This document shows, in pieces, positions 8,706 to 18,243 of a stretch of DNA of 64,000 nt (positions within the stretch are counted from its first letter, which is position 1; each line of letters begins with the position of its first letter). Location: positions 1,983,001-2,047,000 of the forward strand of contig NZ_CP054916.1 of NCBI RefSeq assembly GCF_013364155.1, read 5' to 3'. Position numbers and translations under genes: made by a program. Source of the stretch: Streptomyces sp. NA02950. GTDB lineage: Bacteria; Actinomycetota; Actinomycetes; Streptomycetales; Streptomycetaceae. The notes beneath the pieces were generated by a model. The model was not told the DNA's origin and made no database searches. It worked only from the letters and a program-made list of their open reading frames with translations.

Positions 8706-9935
8706 TCAGCCGCGCGGCCGGGGCCGCGGTGACCGCCCCGGGCGACGCAGCGCGAAGGGGCTCTCCGCACCCGCCTCCGGCTCGGTGACCCAGCCCGCCG
8801 CCAGCACCAGCCCGGTGGCGCGGTGCACGGCCAGGAAGCCGAACGGGCGATCGTAGCTGACGCCGATCAGCTTCGCCTTCTGCTGCGGTATCCCGCCCGC
8901 GTTGAGCGCGAACGCGGTCACGGCCGCGGCGAAGAAGCCCTCGCGGCTGAACGAGGCCGTCATGGACTGCCGTCCGGAGGAGACCGCCAGCGGGAAGGTG
9001 CTGATCCCGGGGAAGTGACCCCGGGTGGCGTCCTGCGCCGACCGCAGCCCGAACAGCTCGTCGTGGCGCAGCAGATCGTGCTCCGCTCGCACGGTGAACT
9101 GCGGGGTGTTGAGCACCAGCTTGGGCCTGGGGTCGAAGCCGGTGACCTCCGCGACCTTGACGCCGGGAGCCGCGTCGCCCAGCGGCAGCTGCGAACCGGA
9201 CAGCCCCGGCTGCCCGAGCGCGGTGATCCCCGCCGCCAGGACCTCGGCGCCGCTGACGTCCTCGCCGCCGAGCACCAGATGGACGTCCAGGCCGTTGTCG
9301 CCCGAGACCCCGGAGAAGGTCAGCGGTCCGGCCGGGGTGTCCTGGACGACCTTGAGGGTTCCGTCGAGATCCGCGGTACGGCGGGTGAGACCGGCGAGGG
9401 ACTGATCGGCCCAGGGCCCGCTGGAGGGGCACATCCACCCCACCTCGAACGGCTGCGCCCAGGTGGTCTTCAGCAGCAGCGCACCGGCCAGGACCAGCAG
9501 GGTGTCCGGGCCCACCGGGGCCGGCATCCGCGCGATCTCGCCCCGGGTCTGCCGGGAGGCCCAGGCGTCCAGCTCCTTGCGATCCCGCTCGCCGTCGCCG
9601 GTCAGCGTGCCGCGTACGCCGGACGGCAGTTCCCGCTCCCACTCGGGCTTGATGGCGAGGTCCTGACGGGTCCACAGCCCGGTGGCCGTGTCGACGCCGT
9701 CCATCGAGGCCATCGCCTCGACGAGCTCACGGCCCAGCGCCGTCGCGCCGTCCGCGCTCACCCCCAGCGCGCATTCCAGCTCGGCGCGGGCCGGGCCACC
9801 GGATCCGCCCGCGAGCATTGCCAGCAGCGTCCATACCCCGGCGCCGGTGAAGACGGTGCCCTGGCCCGCCACCGCGGCCCGCGCCCAGCGCGCGGTCAGG
9901 GCGTTGACGGCCCGTACCGCGGTCGCGTCCACCAT
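8706..9935 (-). CDS. Serpin-family protein
   Basis: A 409-residue protein with serpin landmarks: LLLKTTWAQPFE (strand s3A/breach, usually KxxWxxxF), PKLVLNTPQFTVRAEHDL, a hinge and reactive-loop region SREGFFAAAVTAFALNAGGIPQQ, and a C-terminal VSYDRPFGFLAVHRATGLVLAAGWV like the conserved DRPF strand. Serpins inhibit proteases by loop insertion; the alanine-rich hinge suggests an inhibitory type. No signal peptide, so it probably acts in the cytoplasm. ATG 9933-9935 follows GGGGGA. It begins 18 bp after the aminotransferase stop, so it is likely the last gene of the hopanoid operon. The target protease is unknown. Confidence 0.8.
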   Translation of the reverse strand: MVDATAVRAVNALTARWARAAVAGQGTVFTGAGVWTLLAMLAGGSGGPARAELECALGVSADGATALGRELVEAMASMDGVDTATGLWTRQDLAIKPEWERELPSGVRGTLTGDGERDRKELDAWASRQTRGEIARMPAPVGPDTLLVLAGALLLKTTWAQPFEVGWMCPSSGPWADQSLAGLTRRTADLDGTLKVVQDTPAGPLTFSGVSGDNGLDVHLVLGGEDVSGAEVLAAGITALGQPGLSGSQLPLGDAAPGVKVAEVTGFDPRPKLVLNTPQFTVRAEHDLLRHDELFGLRSAQDATRGHFPGISTFPLAVSSGRQSMTASFSREGFFAAAVTAFALNAGGIPQQKAKLIGVSYDRPFGFLAVHRATGLVLAAGWVTEPEAGAESPFALRRPGRSPRPRPRG

Positions 9936-9953
9936 TGCCGGTCCCCCATCGGT

Positions 9954-11354
9954 TCAGCGGTGGGCCACCGCCTGCTTGACGAGAGTCCGCCCGAACTCCC
10001 ACATCAGACCGCCGCCCCCGTGTGCGTCGTCCATGACCGCCGTGAACGCCCCGACGAAGCGGTCCACTTCCCGCTCGCCGATGATCAGCGGCGGGATCAG
10101 CTTAATCACCTCCAGGTGGTCACCGGAGACCTGGGTGAGGATGCGGTGGCGCTGGAGCAGCGGGACCACCACCATCTGCGCGAACAGCCCCTTGCGCGCG
10201 GCCTGGAGCATCGCCCAGCGGCCGCGCAGCGCGAGCGAGGAGGGCCTGCCGAACTCGATGCCGATCATCAGGCCGCGACCGCGCACCTCGTGCAGCAGCT
10301 CATAGCGGTCGACCAGGGCGGTGAGCCGCTCGCGCAGCAGATCGCCGGTGCGCCGGGCGTTGGCCACGATCTGCTCGTCCTCCATCACCGACAGGACGGC
10401 GAGCCCGGCCGCCATCGCCTGGGCGTTGGACCCGAAGCTGGCGGAGTGGACCAGCACCCGGTCCATCGACGCATAGACCCGCTTGAAGATCCATTCCTTG
10501 CCCAGGGTGGCGCCGACCGGCACATAGCCGCCCGACAGCGCCTTGGCCACGCACACCAGATCCGGTTCGACACCCTCCTCGTGGCCGTAGGCGAAGAAGT
10601 CCCCGGTGCGGCCGAGACCGGTCTGCACCTCGTCCACGATCAGCAGGGCCTTGTGGCGGTGCAGCAGCTCCTGGGCGGCGCGCAGAAAGCCGGGCGGTGT
10701 CGCGTGCACCCCCTTGCCCTGGATCGGCTCGACGACGAAGGCGGCCACGTCCCCGTGTGCCAGCTCCCGTTCCAGCGCGGCCAGATCGCCGAGTTCGATC
10801 GCGGTGTCGGGCAGCAGCGGGGCGAAGCCCCGGCGGAAGCCGTCCTCGCCGTTGACCGACAGTGCGCCGGTGGTCAGTCCGTGGAAGGCGTGCGCGCAGT
10901 ACACGACGCGCGGCCTGCGGGTGGCGAAGCGGGCGAACTTCAGCGCGGTCTCCACCGCCTCGGTGCCGCTGTTGCCGAAGAAGACCCGGTCCAGATGCGG
11001 GGCGTGGGACAGCAGCTTCTCGGCGAGCAGACCGGGCAGCGGCTGGCAGTCGAAGCGGGTCAGATCGGCGAGCGAGGCATCCAGCACATCGTGCAGCGCC
11101 TTGCGGACGACCGGGTGGTGGCGGCCCAGGCCCATCACCCCGAACCCGGCGAGCATGTCCAGGTAGTCCTGGCCCTCGGCGTCCCAGAAGTACGCGCCCT
11201 CGGCCCGCTCGTAGACCTTGTCGAAGCCGATGGTGTGCAGCATCCGCGGCAGCTGGTGGTTGAGATAGCGCGCGTGCAGGTCGTAGCGCTCACCGGCGCG
11301 CTCGGCCAGCAGCTGCCCGAGGTCGAAGCCCTTGCGCTGTTCGGCTGCCGTCAT
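9954..11354 (-). CDS. hpnO: Class III PLP-dependent aminotransferase of the hopanoid cluster
   Basis: A 466-residue fold-type I aminotransferase related to acetylornithine/ornithine aminotransferases. It shows [35 protein letters not shown] (PLP-ring Asp) and [13 protein letters not shown] (PLP Lys). In other bacteria HpnO-type enzymes convert ribosylhopane-derived aldehydes to aminobacteriohopanetriol; its place at the end of the hopanoid operon supports that role, though substrate is inferred. The start ATG overlaps the dxs stop by 4 bp (11351-11354). An extended C-terminus ([15 protein letters not shown]) is present. Confidence 0.88.
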   Translation of the reverse strand: MTAAEQRKGFDLGQLLAERAGERYDLHARYLNHQLPRMLHTIGFDKVYERAEGAYFWDAEGQDYLDMLAGFGVMGLGRHHPVVRKALHDVLDASLADLTRFDCQPLPGLLAEKLLSHAPHLDRVFFGNSGTEAVETALKFARFATRRPRVVYCAHAFHGLTTGALSVNGEDGFRRGFAPLLPDTAIELGDLAALERELAHGDVAAFVVEPIQGKGVHATPPGFLRAAQELLHRHKALLIVDEVQTGLGRTGDFFAYGHEEGVEPDLVCVAKALSGGYVPVGATLGKEWIFKRVYASMDRVLVHSASFGSNAQAMAAGLAVLSVMEDEQIVANARRTGDLLRERLTALVDRYELLHEVRGRGLMIGIEFGRPSSLALRGRWAMLQAARKGLFAQMVVVPLLQRHRILTQVSGDHLEVIKLIPPLIIGEREVDRFVGAFTAVMDDAHGGGGLMWEFGRTLVKQAVAHR

Positions 11355-13288
11355 GCCCGGCTCTCCTCGGCGGCGGTGTGGCGGGGGCCGCGGCGGATGT
11401 CGGGCGTCGCGTCGGTACGGGCCAGGGCCGCGGCGATCCGGCCCGCGATCTCGGCGGGGGTCAGCCCGATCTCGGTGAGCACCTCGGCGCGCTTGGCGTG
11501 CGGCAGGAACACCTCGGGGATGCCGAACGTCCGTACCGGCAGGTCGACTCCGGCGTCGCCCAGCGCCTGGGCCACCGCCGCGCCCACCCCACCGGTGCGC
11601 ACATTGTCCTCGACGACCGCCACCACCGCGTGGCGCGCCGCGAGCCGGGGGAGGGCCTTGTCGACCGGTTTGACCCAGCGCGGATCCACCACCGTGCAGT
11701 GGACACCGCGCTCGGCCAGCAGTTCGGCGGCGCGCAGCCCGGTGGCGGCCATGACTCCGGCCACCACGAGCAGCACATCGCCGCCGTCGGGGGCGTCGCG
11801 GCGCAGGACGTCCATGCCGCCGACCCGGTCGAGCGCCGGAACGGCCGCGCCTACCGCCTCCTTGGGGAAGCGGACGACGGTCGGCGCGTCGTCCACCGCG
11901 ACCGCCTCGCGCAGCTGGGCGCGGAGCTGGTCGGCGTCGCGCGGGGCGGCGATCCGCAGCCCCGGCACCACCTGGAGCACGGACATGTCCCACATGCCGT
12001 TGTGGCTGGGCCCGTCGGTACCGGTGACACCGGCCCGGTCCAGGACGAAGGTGACTCCGCACCGGTGCAGGGCGACATCCATCAGCACCTGGTCGAAGGC
12101 GCGGTTGAGGAAGGTGGCGTAGACGGCGACGACGGGGTGGAGACCGCCGGTGGCGAGCCCGGCCGCGGACACCGCGGCGTGCTGCTCGGCGATGCCCACG
12201 TCCCACACCCGCTCCGGGTAGGCCTCGGCGAAGCCGGTGAGGCCGACGGGGTCCAGCATGGCGGCGGTCAAGGCGACCACATCGGGCCGTTCGGCCCCGA
12301 TCCGCACCATCTCCTCGCCGAACACCGAGGTCCACGAGCGCCCGCCGGACGGGATGAGGGGGGCGCAGGTGAGCGGGTCCATGGCGGCCACGGTGTGGAA
12401 GCGGTCGGCCTCGTCCTCCAGGGCGGGCCGGTAGCCGCGGCCCTTCTCGGTCAGACAGTGGACGAGGACGGGGCCGTGGAAGCGCCGGGCGCGGCGCAGC
12501 GCGGACTCCACGGCCTCGGTGTCGTGCCCGTCGATGGGTCCGACGTACTTCAGCCCCAGGTCCTCGAACATGCCCTGCGGCGCGACGGCTTCCTTGAGCC
12601 CCTTCTTGGCGCCGTGCAGCGATCCGTACAGCGGCTCGCCGACCACGGGGGTGCGGCGCAGGACGTCCTTGCCCCAGGCCAGGACGCGTTCGTACTCGTC
12701 GGTGGTGCGGAGGGTGGCGAGGTGGTCGGCGAGGCCGCCGATGGTGGGCGCGTAGGAGCGCTCGTTGTCATTGACCACGATGATCAGTGGCCGGTCCCGG
12801 GCGGCGGCGATGTTGTTGAGCGCCTCCCAGGCCATGCCGCCGGTCAGCGCGCCGTCGCCGATGACGGCCACCACATGCCGGTCGGTGCGGCCGTGTACCT
12901 CGTTGGCCTTGGCGAGGCCGTCGGCCCAGCCCAGCACGGTGGAGGCATGGCTGTTCTCGATGACGTCGTGCTCGGACTCGGCGCGTGACGGATAGCCGGA
13001 GAGACCGCCCTTGTGGCGCAGCTTGGAGAAGTCCTGGCGGCCGGTGAGCAGTTTGTGGACGTAACTCTGGTGGCCGGTGTCCCACAGGATGCGGTCCACC
13101 GGCGAGTCGAAGACGCGGTGCAGTGCTATGGACAGCTCGACGACGCCCAGGTTGGGGCCGAGATGACCCCCGGTCCTGGCCACCGCGGTGATCAGGAACT
13201 CCCTGATCTCCTCGGCGAGCGCGGGCAGTTCCTCCCCGGTCAGCGCGGCGAGGTCGTGCGGGCCCCGGATGTTCTCCAGCAACGGCAT
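11351..13288 (-). CDS. dxs: 1-deoxy-D-xylulose-5-phosphate synthase
   Basis: A 645-residue thiamine-diphosphate enzyme that joins pyruvate and glyceraldehyde-3-phosphate, the first step of the MEP isoprenoid pathway. The TPP motif is [18 protein letters not shown], followed by NDNERSYAP; the transketolase-like middle domain has [16 protein letters not shown] and the C-terminal transketolase domain has [12 protein letters not shown]. Full length for the family. It lies between ispG (22 bp upstream) and the aminotransferase (4-bp overlap), so it is dedicated to hopanoid precursor supply. Streptomyces normally carries another dxs elsewhere; that cannot be seen here. Confidence 0.96.
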   Translation of the reverse strand: MPLLENIRGPHDLAALTGEELPALAEEIREFLITAVARTGGHLGPNLGVVELSIALHRVFDSPVDRILWDTGHQSYVHKLLTGRQDFSKLRHKGGLSGYPSRAESEHDVIENSHASTVLGWADGLAKANEVHGRTDRHVVAVIGDGALTGGMAWEALNNIAAARDRPLIIVVNDNERSYAPTIGGLADHLATLRTTDEYERVLAWGKDVLRRTPVVGEPLYGSLHGAKKGLKEAVAPQGMFEDLGLKYVGPIDGHDTEAVESALRRARRFHGPVLVHCLTEKGRGYRPALEDEADRFHTVAAMDPLTCAPLIPSGGRSWTSVFGEEMVRIGAERPDVVALTAAMLDPVGLTGFAEAYPERVWDVGIAEQHAAVSAAGLATGGLHPVVAVYATFLNRAFDQVLMDVALHRCGVTFVLDRAGVTGTDGPSHNGMWDMSVLQVVPGLRIAAPRDADQLRAQLREAVAVDDAPTVVRFPKEAVGAAVPALDRVGGMDVLRRDAPDGGDVLLVVAGVMAATGLRAAELLAERGVHCTVVDPRWVKPVDKALPRLAARHAVVAVVEDNVRTGGVGAAVAQALGDAGVDLPVRTFGIPEVFLPHAKRAEVLTEIGLTPAEIAGRIAAALARTDATPDIRRGPRHTAAEESRA

Positions 13289-13310
13289 GCTCGGATCCCC
13301 TCCTCGTGTG

Positions 13311-14477
13311 TCAGCTCACGGTGACGTCCGGGGTACCCGAGGGAACCCCGTCATCCGCCGTGCGCCGCGCGATTTTCCTGGCTTCGTCGATCAGGGTCTC
13401 CACGATCTTCGATTCGGGCACGGTCTTGATGACCTCGCCCTTGACGAAGATCTGGCCCTTGCCATTGCCGGAGGCCACACCGAGATCCGCCTCACGCGCC
13501 TCACCCGGACCGTTCACCACACACCCCATGACGGCGACGCGCAGCGGCACCTCCAGACCGTCCAGACCAGCGGTGACCTGGTCCGCCAGCTTGTACACAT
13601 CCACCTGCGCCCGCCCGCAGGACGGACACGAGACGATCTCCAGCCGACGCTGCCGCAGATTCAGCGACTCCAGGATCTGGATACCGACCTTGACCTCCTC
13701 CGCCGGCGGCGCCGACAACGACACCCGGATCGTGTCCCCGATGCCCTCACTCAACAGCGCACCGAACGCCACCGCGGACTTGATCGTCCCCTGGAACGCC
13801 GGACCCGCCTCGGTCACACCCAGGTGCAGCGGGTAATCGCACCGCGCCGCGAGCTGCCGGTAGGCATTGACCATCACCACCGGATCGTTGTGCTTCACCG
13901 AGATCTTGATGTCCCGGAAACCGTGCTCCTCGAACAGCGAACACTCCCACAACGCCGACTCCACCAACGCCTCCGGCGTGGCCTTGCCGTACTTCTCCAG
14001 CAACCGCTTGTCCAGCGACCCCGCGTTCACCCCGATCCGGATCGGCACCCCGGCATCCGACGCCGCCTTCGCGATCTCCTTGACCTTGTCGTCGAACTGC
14101 CGGATGTTCCCCGGATTCACCCGCACCGCCGCACACCCGGCATCGATCGCCGCGAACACGTACTTCGGCTGGAAGTGAATATCGGCGATCACCGGAATCT
14201 GCGACTTCCGCGCGATCACCGGCAACGCCTCCGCGTCATCCTGCGACGGACACGCCACCCGCACGATCTGACAGCCCGACGCGGTCAGCTCCGCGATCTG
14301 CTGAAGAGTGGCCCCGATGTCCGCGGTCACCGTCGTCGTCATCGACTGCACCGACACCGGAGCGTCCCCGCCCACAGCCACCGACCCCACCTGGAGGCGG
14401 CGCGAGTGGCGGCGCGGGGCGAGCGGCCTGCCCGGCACGGCGGGCAGGCCGAGTGAGACGGGCTCCCCTGCGCTCAT
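13311..14477 (-). CDS. ispG: 4-hydroxy-3-methylbut-2-en-1-yl diphosphate synthase (GcpE)
   Basis: A 388-residue [4Fe-4S] enzyme of the MEP pathway converting methylerythritol cyclodiphosphate to HMBPP. Visible motifs are SVQSMTTT at the N-terminus, the TIM-barrel segment [13 protein letters not shown] and RVNPGNI, and the cluster cysteines in SCPSCGRA and [12 protein letters not shown]. Start ATG (14475-14477) is 4 bp after the hpnH stop codon. With dxs it forms a dedicated precursor module in the hopanoid operon. Confidence 0.96.
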   Translation of the reverse strand: MSAGEPVSLGLPAVPGRPLAPRRHSRRLQVGSVAVGGDAPVSVQSMTTTVTADIGATLQQIAELTASGCQIVRVACPSQDDAEALPVIARKSQIPVIADIHFQPKYVFAAIDAGCAAVRVNPGNIRQFDDKVKEIAKAASDAGVPIRIGVNAGSLDKRLLEKYGKATPEALVESALWECSLFEEHGFRDIKISVKHNDPVVMVNAYRQLAARCDYPLHLGVTEAGPAFQGTIKSAVAFGALLSEGIGDTIRVSLSAPPAEEVKVGIQILESLNLRQRRLEIVSCPSCGRAQVDVYKLADQVTAGLDGLEVPLRVAVMGCVVNGPGEAREADLGVASGNGKGQIFVKGEVIKTVPESKIVETLIDEARKIARRTADDGVPSGTPDVTVS

Positions 14478-14481
14478 GGCG

Positions 14482-15504
14482 TCACCGCCCTCCTGTGGCG
14501 GTCTCCCGCGCGGCGCGCAGCGACTCCTTGAGCGAGCTCATGGTGGCCAGGACGGCGGTGGGCTCGTAGCCGCAGTGGGCCATGCAGTTGTCGCAGCGGG
14601 GGTCCTTGCCGCGGCCGTAACGGTCCCAGTCGGTCTCCTCCACCAGCTCGCGGTAGGTGGGCACATAGCCGTCGCTCATCAGGTAGCAGGGGCGCTGCCA
14701 GCCGAAGAGCGAGTAGTTGGGGATGCCCCACGCGGTGCACGGGAAGTCCGTCCTGCCCTCGAGGAAGTCCAGGAACAGCGGGCTGTGGTTGAGCCGCCAG
14801 CGACGGCGGTTGCCGCCCGCGAACGCCTTCCTGAACAGTTCGCGGGTCTGCTCGACGCCGAGGAAGTGCTCCTGGTCGGGCGCCTTCTCGTAGGCGTAGG
14901 CGGGCGAGATCATCATCTCGTCCACCTTGAGGTCGTCGTTGAGGTAATTGAGCACGTCGATGATGGTCTGCGGGGTGTCGGTGTTGAAGAACGTGGAGTT
15001 GGTGGTGACCCGGAAGCCGCGCCGCTTGGCCTCCTTGATGGCCGCCACCGCCTCGTCGAACACCCCCTCCTTCGCCACGGATTCGTCGTGCCGTTCCCGC
15101 AGCCCGTCGATGTGCACCGCGAAGGCGAAGTACGGGGAGGGGGTGAACAGGTCCATCTTCTTGCGCAGCAGCATCGCGTTGGTGCACAGGAAGACATACT
15201 TCCGCCGCGCCACCAGCTGCCGGGTGATCTCGTCGATCTGGGGGTGCATCAGCGGTTCACCCCCCGCGATGGAGACCATCGGCGCCCCGGACTCCAGCAC
15301 CGCGCCCACCGCCTGCGCGACCGGCATCCGCTGCTTCAGCACCCCGGCCGGGTGCTGGATCTTTCCGCAGCCCTCGCACTTGAGGTTGCAGGCGAAGAGC
15401 GGCTCGAGCTCCACGATCAGCGGAAACTTCTCTCGGCGCTTGATCACCTTCTGGTCAAAAAGATACGTCGCGACCCGGATGGTCTGTCGGAGAGGCATGG
15501 CCAT
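14482..15504 (-). CDS. hpnH: Adenosyl-hopene transferase HpnH, radical SAM
   Basis: A 340-residue radical SAM enzyme that adds a 5'-deoxyadenosyl group to diploptene, the first side-chain step of extended hopanoids. The cluster motif is CNLKCEGC (C39, C43, C46, CX3CX2C), followed by the SAM-binding [11 protein letters not shown]. The C-terminus has [12 protein letters not shown], a SPASM-like cysteine cluster typical of HpnH. ATG at 15502-15504 follows AGGAGGTGAG; a second ATG two codons later is possible. The first 50 bp are overlapped by the end of hpnG. Confidence 0.95.
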   Translation of the reverse strand: MAMPLRQTIRVATYLFDQKVIKRREKFPLIVELEPLFACNLKCEGCGKIQHPAGVLKQRMPVAQAVGAVLESGAPMVSIAGGEPLMHPQIDEITRQLVARRKYVFLCTNAMLLRKKMDLFTPSPYFAFAVHIDGLRERHDESVAKEGVFDEAVAAIKEAKRRGFRVTTNSTFFNTDTPQTIIDVLNYLNDDLKVDEMMISPAYAYEKAPDQEHFLGVEQTRELFRKAFAGGNRRRWRLNHSPLFLDFLEGRTDFPCTAWGIPNYSLFGWQRPCYLMSDGYVPTYRELVEETDWDRYGRGKDPRCDNCMAHCGYEPTAVLATMSSLKESLRAARETATGGR

Positions 15505-16192
15505 CTAGCTCACCTCCTGGGAGCATCGCATTACGGTGCCAGTCAAAAAAAGCGGGAAGAACGGTCCGTAGTACTCGGAAGGCCGATATTCCACCGCGCA
15601 GTGTGCCGATCCGGACGAGTTCATGTTCCGGAGCGTCCACGACCACCCGTACGGCCGCAACCGGACGGGCCCCCTGGCGCACGGCGCTGCGCAGGGTGGC
15701 GGCGGACTCCATGTCCACCGCGATGGCTCCGGTGGTGTGCAGTGCGGCCCGTTCAGCGCCCCGCACCACATGGTTCGATCCGGCCACCGGGCCGATGTGC
15801 ACGGTCCGCCGCGGGCCGCGCCGGGGCTCGCGCGGCACAAGATCCGACAGGGCGTCGGCGAGGAACGCGGTGCCGGCGCACACCGTGCGCCCGGCCGGGT
15901 CACGGGTCTCGTCGGCGACCACCAGGTCCCCCGGGTGCATTCCGGGGGCGAGTCCGGCGCAGAAACCGGTGGCGACGACGGCGGTGGGGGCCGCCGGGGC
16001 GGCGGGGGCCTCGCCGAGCGCCCGGGCCACCGCGCGCTCGGCGGCCTGCGGCCCCATACCGGTGCGCAGCACGGTCACCGGCCCGGCGGCGCCGTCCGCG
16101 TCGCCTCCCCGCAGGGCGAACCGCTCGATGCCGAGCGCACAGGCGATCAGCAGCGGCGGGCCCCCGGGGCCCGGGGCCGGTCCGGCGGACAT
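15455..16192 (-). CDS. hpnG: Adenosylhopane nucleosidase HpnG (purine phosphorylase fold)
   Basis: A 245-residue PNP/MTAN-fold enzyme expected to remove adenine from adenosylhopane to give ribosylhopane. The core shows a TGFCAGLAPGMHPGDLVVADE strand and loop, and the purine-binding AIAVDMESAATLRSA (Met-Glu of the nucleosidase family) with the catalytic VVVDAPEHE near the end. Start ATG shares one base with the shc stop (TGATG). The last 50 bp overlap hpnH in another frame; its extra C-terminal tail ([14 protein letters not shown]) is probably dispensable. Confidence 0.88.
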   Translation of the reverse strand: MSAGPAPGPGGPPLLIACALGIERFALRGGDADGAAGPVTVLRTGMGPQAAERAVARALGEAPAAPAAPTAVVATGFCAGLAPGMHPGDLVVADETRDPAGRTVCAGTAFLADALSDLVPREPRRGPRRTVHIGPVAGSNHVVRGAERAALHTTGAIAVDMESAATLRSAVRQGARPVAAVRVVVDAPEHELVRIGTLRGGISAFRVLRTVLPAFFDWHRNAMLPGGELDGHASPTDHPGRDVSF

Positions 16193-18135
16193 CAGGATCT
16201 CCGCGGTCGTGCCCCGGTGGCCTCGTCATGGACGAATCGCCCGAGTGCCGTGAGGGGGAAGACCTGCCGGTACAGGTGGTAGTTGATGGAGAAGTCCCAG
16301 GGGAAGCCGGTGCCGGTGAAGTACGGCTCGTCCCAGGAACCGTCCTCTCCCTGCGCGGCGGCCAGCCATTCGACCCCGCGCTCGACGGCCTTGCTCTCCC
16401 GCTCCCCCGCCGCCAGCAGCGCCAGCAGCGCCCACGCGGTCTGGGAGGCGGTGGAGGCGCCCCGGCCGATCCATTCGGGGTCGGGATAGGAGCGCTGGTC
16501 CTCGCCCCAGCCGCCGTCCTCGTTCTGGACGCTCTCCAGCCAGCGCACCGCACGGCGGACGGCCTGGTGGGAGGCGGGCACCCCGGCGGCGATCAGCGCC
16601 GGGACGACGGAGCCGGTGCCGTAGACGTAGTTGGTGCCCCAGCGGCCGAACCACGCCCCGCTCGGCTCCTGCCCGGCCAGCAGCCAGGAGATCCCGCGCC
16701 GGGTGCGGGCGTCGTAGGACCGGCCCTCGTGGGCGAGCATCTCCACGACGTGCGCGGTGACATCGGCCGACGGCGGGTCGATGACCTCACCGAAGTCGCA
16801 GAACGGCAGCCGGTTGGGCAGCGGGCTGGTGTTGTCGGCGTCGAAGGCGCCCCAGGCGCCGTTCTTCGACTGCATCCCCAGCGTCCAGCGCATACCGCGC
16901 CGCACCGCCGCCTCGATCCGCTCGGGCTCGGGGTGGTCGACGCGGCGCAGCGCCAGGATGACTTCGGCGGTGTCGTCGATGTCGGGGTAGTGGTCGTTGT
17001 GGAATTCGAAGGCCCAGCCGCCGGAGGGCAGTCCGGGGCGCCGCACCGACCAGTCGCCGGGCCGGTCGATCTGCTCGCCGAGCATCCAGTCGGCGGCCTT
17101 GACCAGCGCCGGGTGATCGGGGTCGAGCCCGGCGTCGGCGAGCGCGATGGTGGCCAGACAGGTGTCCCAGACCGGGGACTGACAGGCTTCGATCATGCGG
17201 CTGCCGTCCTCGCGCCAGACCGCGAAGCGGTCGAGCGAGGCGAGCCCGGCGCGCATCACCGGGTGGTCGAGGTCGTAGCCGAGGAGGTGGAGGGCGATCA
17301 GGGAGTAGACGGCGGGTGGCTGGATGCCGCCCCAGCAGCCGTCGTTCTCCTGCCGTTCGACGATCCAGCGGGCGCAGGAGCGCAGCGCGGCCCGGCGCAG
17401 CGGTCGGACGGCGACCTTGCGGTAGGCGTGCAGGACCCGGTCCAGCCGCTGGAAGGCGCCGTCCCAGGAGGCCACGGGGGCGGGGCGGCGCGGCGGTCTG
17501 GGCCGCCGGGGATCGGTGTGCAGCTCGTCCAGGGGGAACGGGGCGGGGCGCACGGGGCGGTGGGCGGAGACGATGGTGAGGGGGACGATGGTCTGCCGGG
17601 CCCAGCAGCCGAAGTCGTAGATGTTGAGCGGAAGCCACTTCGGGAAGTAGATGATCTCGGGCGGCAGTTCGGGCAGGTCCTCCCAGCGCCACCAGCCGAA
17701 GAGGGCCAGCCAGATGCGGGTGAAGACGCGGCTGCGGGCGATGCCTCCTTCGGCGCGCACCCAGGCGGCGGCCGCGGCCATATGGGGGGCGTCGGGCTCG
17801 TCGCCGGCCAGCCGGAGGGCGACGTACGCCTCGATGGTGGCGGAGAGCTCGGGCGGGCCGCCGTGGAAGGTTGCCCAGGTGCCGTCCTCGCCCTGCTGGG
17901 CGCGCAGATGGCGGGCCGCGGCATCGAGGAGCCGGGCATCCTGGATCCCCAGGAACTGCCGGAGCATCAGGTCCTCGGCGTCCATGGTGACGTTGGTCTC
18001 CAGATCGCCCTTCCACCAGCCCTGCTCGTCCTGACGGGACAGCAGGTGGTCCACGGCACGGGCCGTCGCCTTCCGCGCGGCGCCTAACGTCTCGGACTCG
18101 GGTGACTCGGAGGGTTGGACGGTGGTCGCTGTCAT
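16192..18135 (-). CDS. shc: Squalene-hopene cyclase
   Basis: A 647-residue class II terpene cyclase that turns squalene into hopene/hopanol at the membrane. The catalytic DXDD motif is in YPDIDDTAE (residues about 385-388), and several QW repeats are visible (QDEQGWWKG, QENDGCWGG, QSKNGAWGAF, QNEDGGWGE, QGEDGSWDE). A proline-rich insert at about 196-220 lies on the surface side of the N-terminal domain. ATG at 18133-18135 follows AGAGGGGAA. It is separated from the farnesyl diphosphate synthase gene by 108 bp containing a strong hairpin. Confidence 0.97.
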   Translation of the reverse strand: MTATTVQPSESPESETLGAARKATARAVDHLLSRQDEQGWWKGDLETNVTMDAEDLMLRQFLGIQDARLLDAAARHLRAQQGEDGTWATFHGGPPELSATIEAYVALRLAGDEPDAPHMAAAAAWVRAEGGIARSRVFTRIWLALFGWWRWEDLPELPPEIIYFPKWLPLNIYDFGCWARQTIVPLTIVSAHRPVRPAPFPLDELHTDPRRPRPPRRPAPVASWDGAFQRLDRVLHAYRKVAVRPLRRAALRSCARWIVERQENDGCWGGIQPPAVYSLIALHLLGYDLDHPVMRAGLASLDRFAVWREDGSRMIEACQSPVWDTCLATIALADAGLDPDHPALVKAADWMLGEQIDRPGDWSVRRPGLPSGGWAFEFHNDHYPDIDDTAEVILALRRVDHPEPERIEAAVRRGMRWTLGMQSKNGAWGAFDADNTSPLPNRLPFCDFGEVIDPPSADVTAHVVEMLAHEGRSYDARTRRGISWLLAGQEPSGAWFGRWGTNYVYGTGSVVPALIAAGVPASHQAVRRAVRWLESVQNEDGGWGEDQRSYPDPEWIGRGASTASQTAWALLALLAAGERESKAVERGVEWLAAAQGEDGSWDEPYFTGTGFPWDFSINYHLYRQVFPLTALGRFVHDEATGARPRRS

Positions 18136-18183
18136 GGCTTCCCCTCTGCGGTGTGCGATCTCTGCCGTCGTTGGGGCCTCCGT

Positions 18184-18212
18184 CGGCCGGCACCCCGGCT
18201 GGGTGCCGGCCG
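18184..18212 (-). terminator. Strong hairpin inside the hopanoid operon
   Basis: CGGCCGGCACCC (18184-18195) and GGGTGCCGGCCG (18201-18212) make a perfect 12-bp GC stem with a 5-base loop. It lies in the only sizeable gap of the operon, between the farnesyl diphosphate synthase stop and the shc start. It could be an attenuator, a partial terminator or an RNA-processing/stability element; no T run follows. Confidence 0.45.
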
Positions 18213-18243
18213 GCGACTGCGAGCTGGGCGCGGTCGATAACGA

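Noticed and set aside
8823..12122. 1,099-codon plus-strand frame over serpin, aminotransferase and dxs
   Set aside because: It is the mirror of three clear minus-strand enzymes; its sequence is low-complexity and matches no family. Long antisense frames are normal in high-GC DNA.
14308..18087. 1,259-codon plus-strand frame across hpnH, hpnG and shc
   Set aside because: Antisense to three well-defined hopanoid genes.
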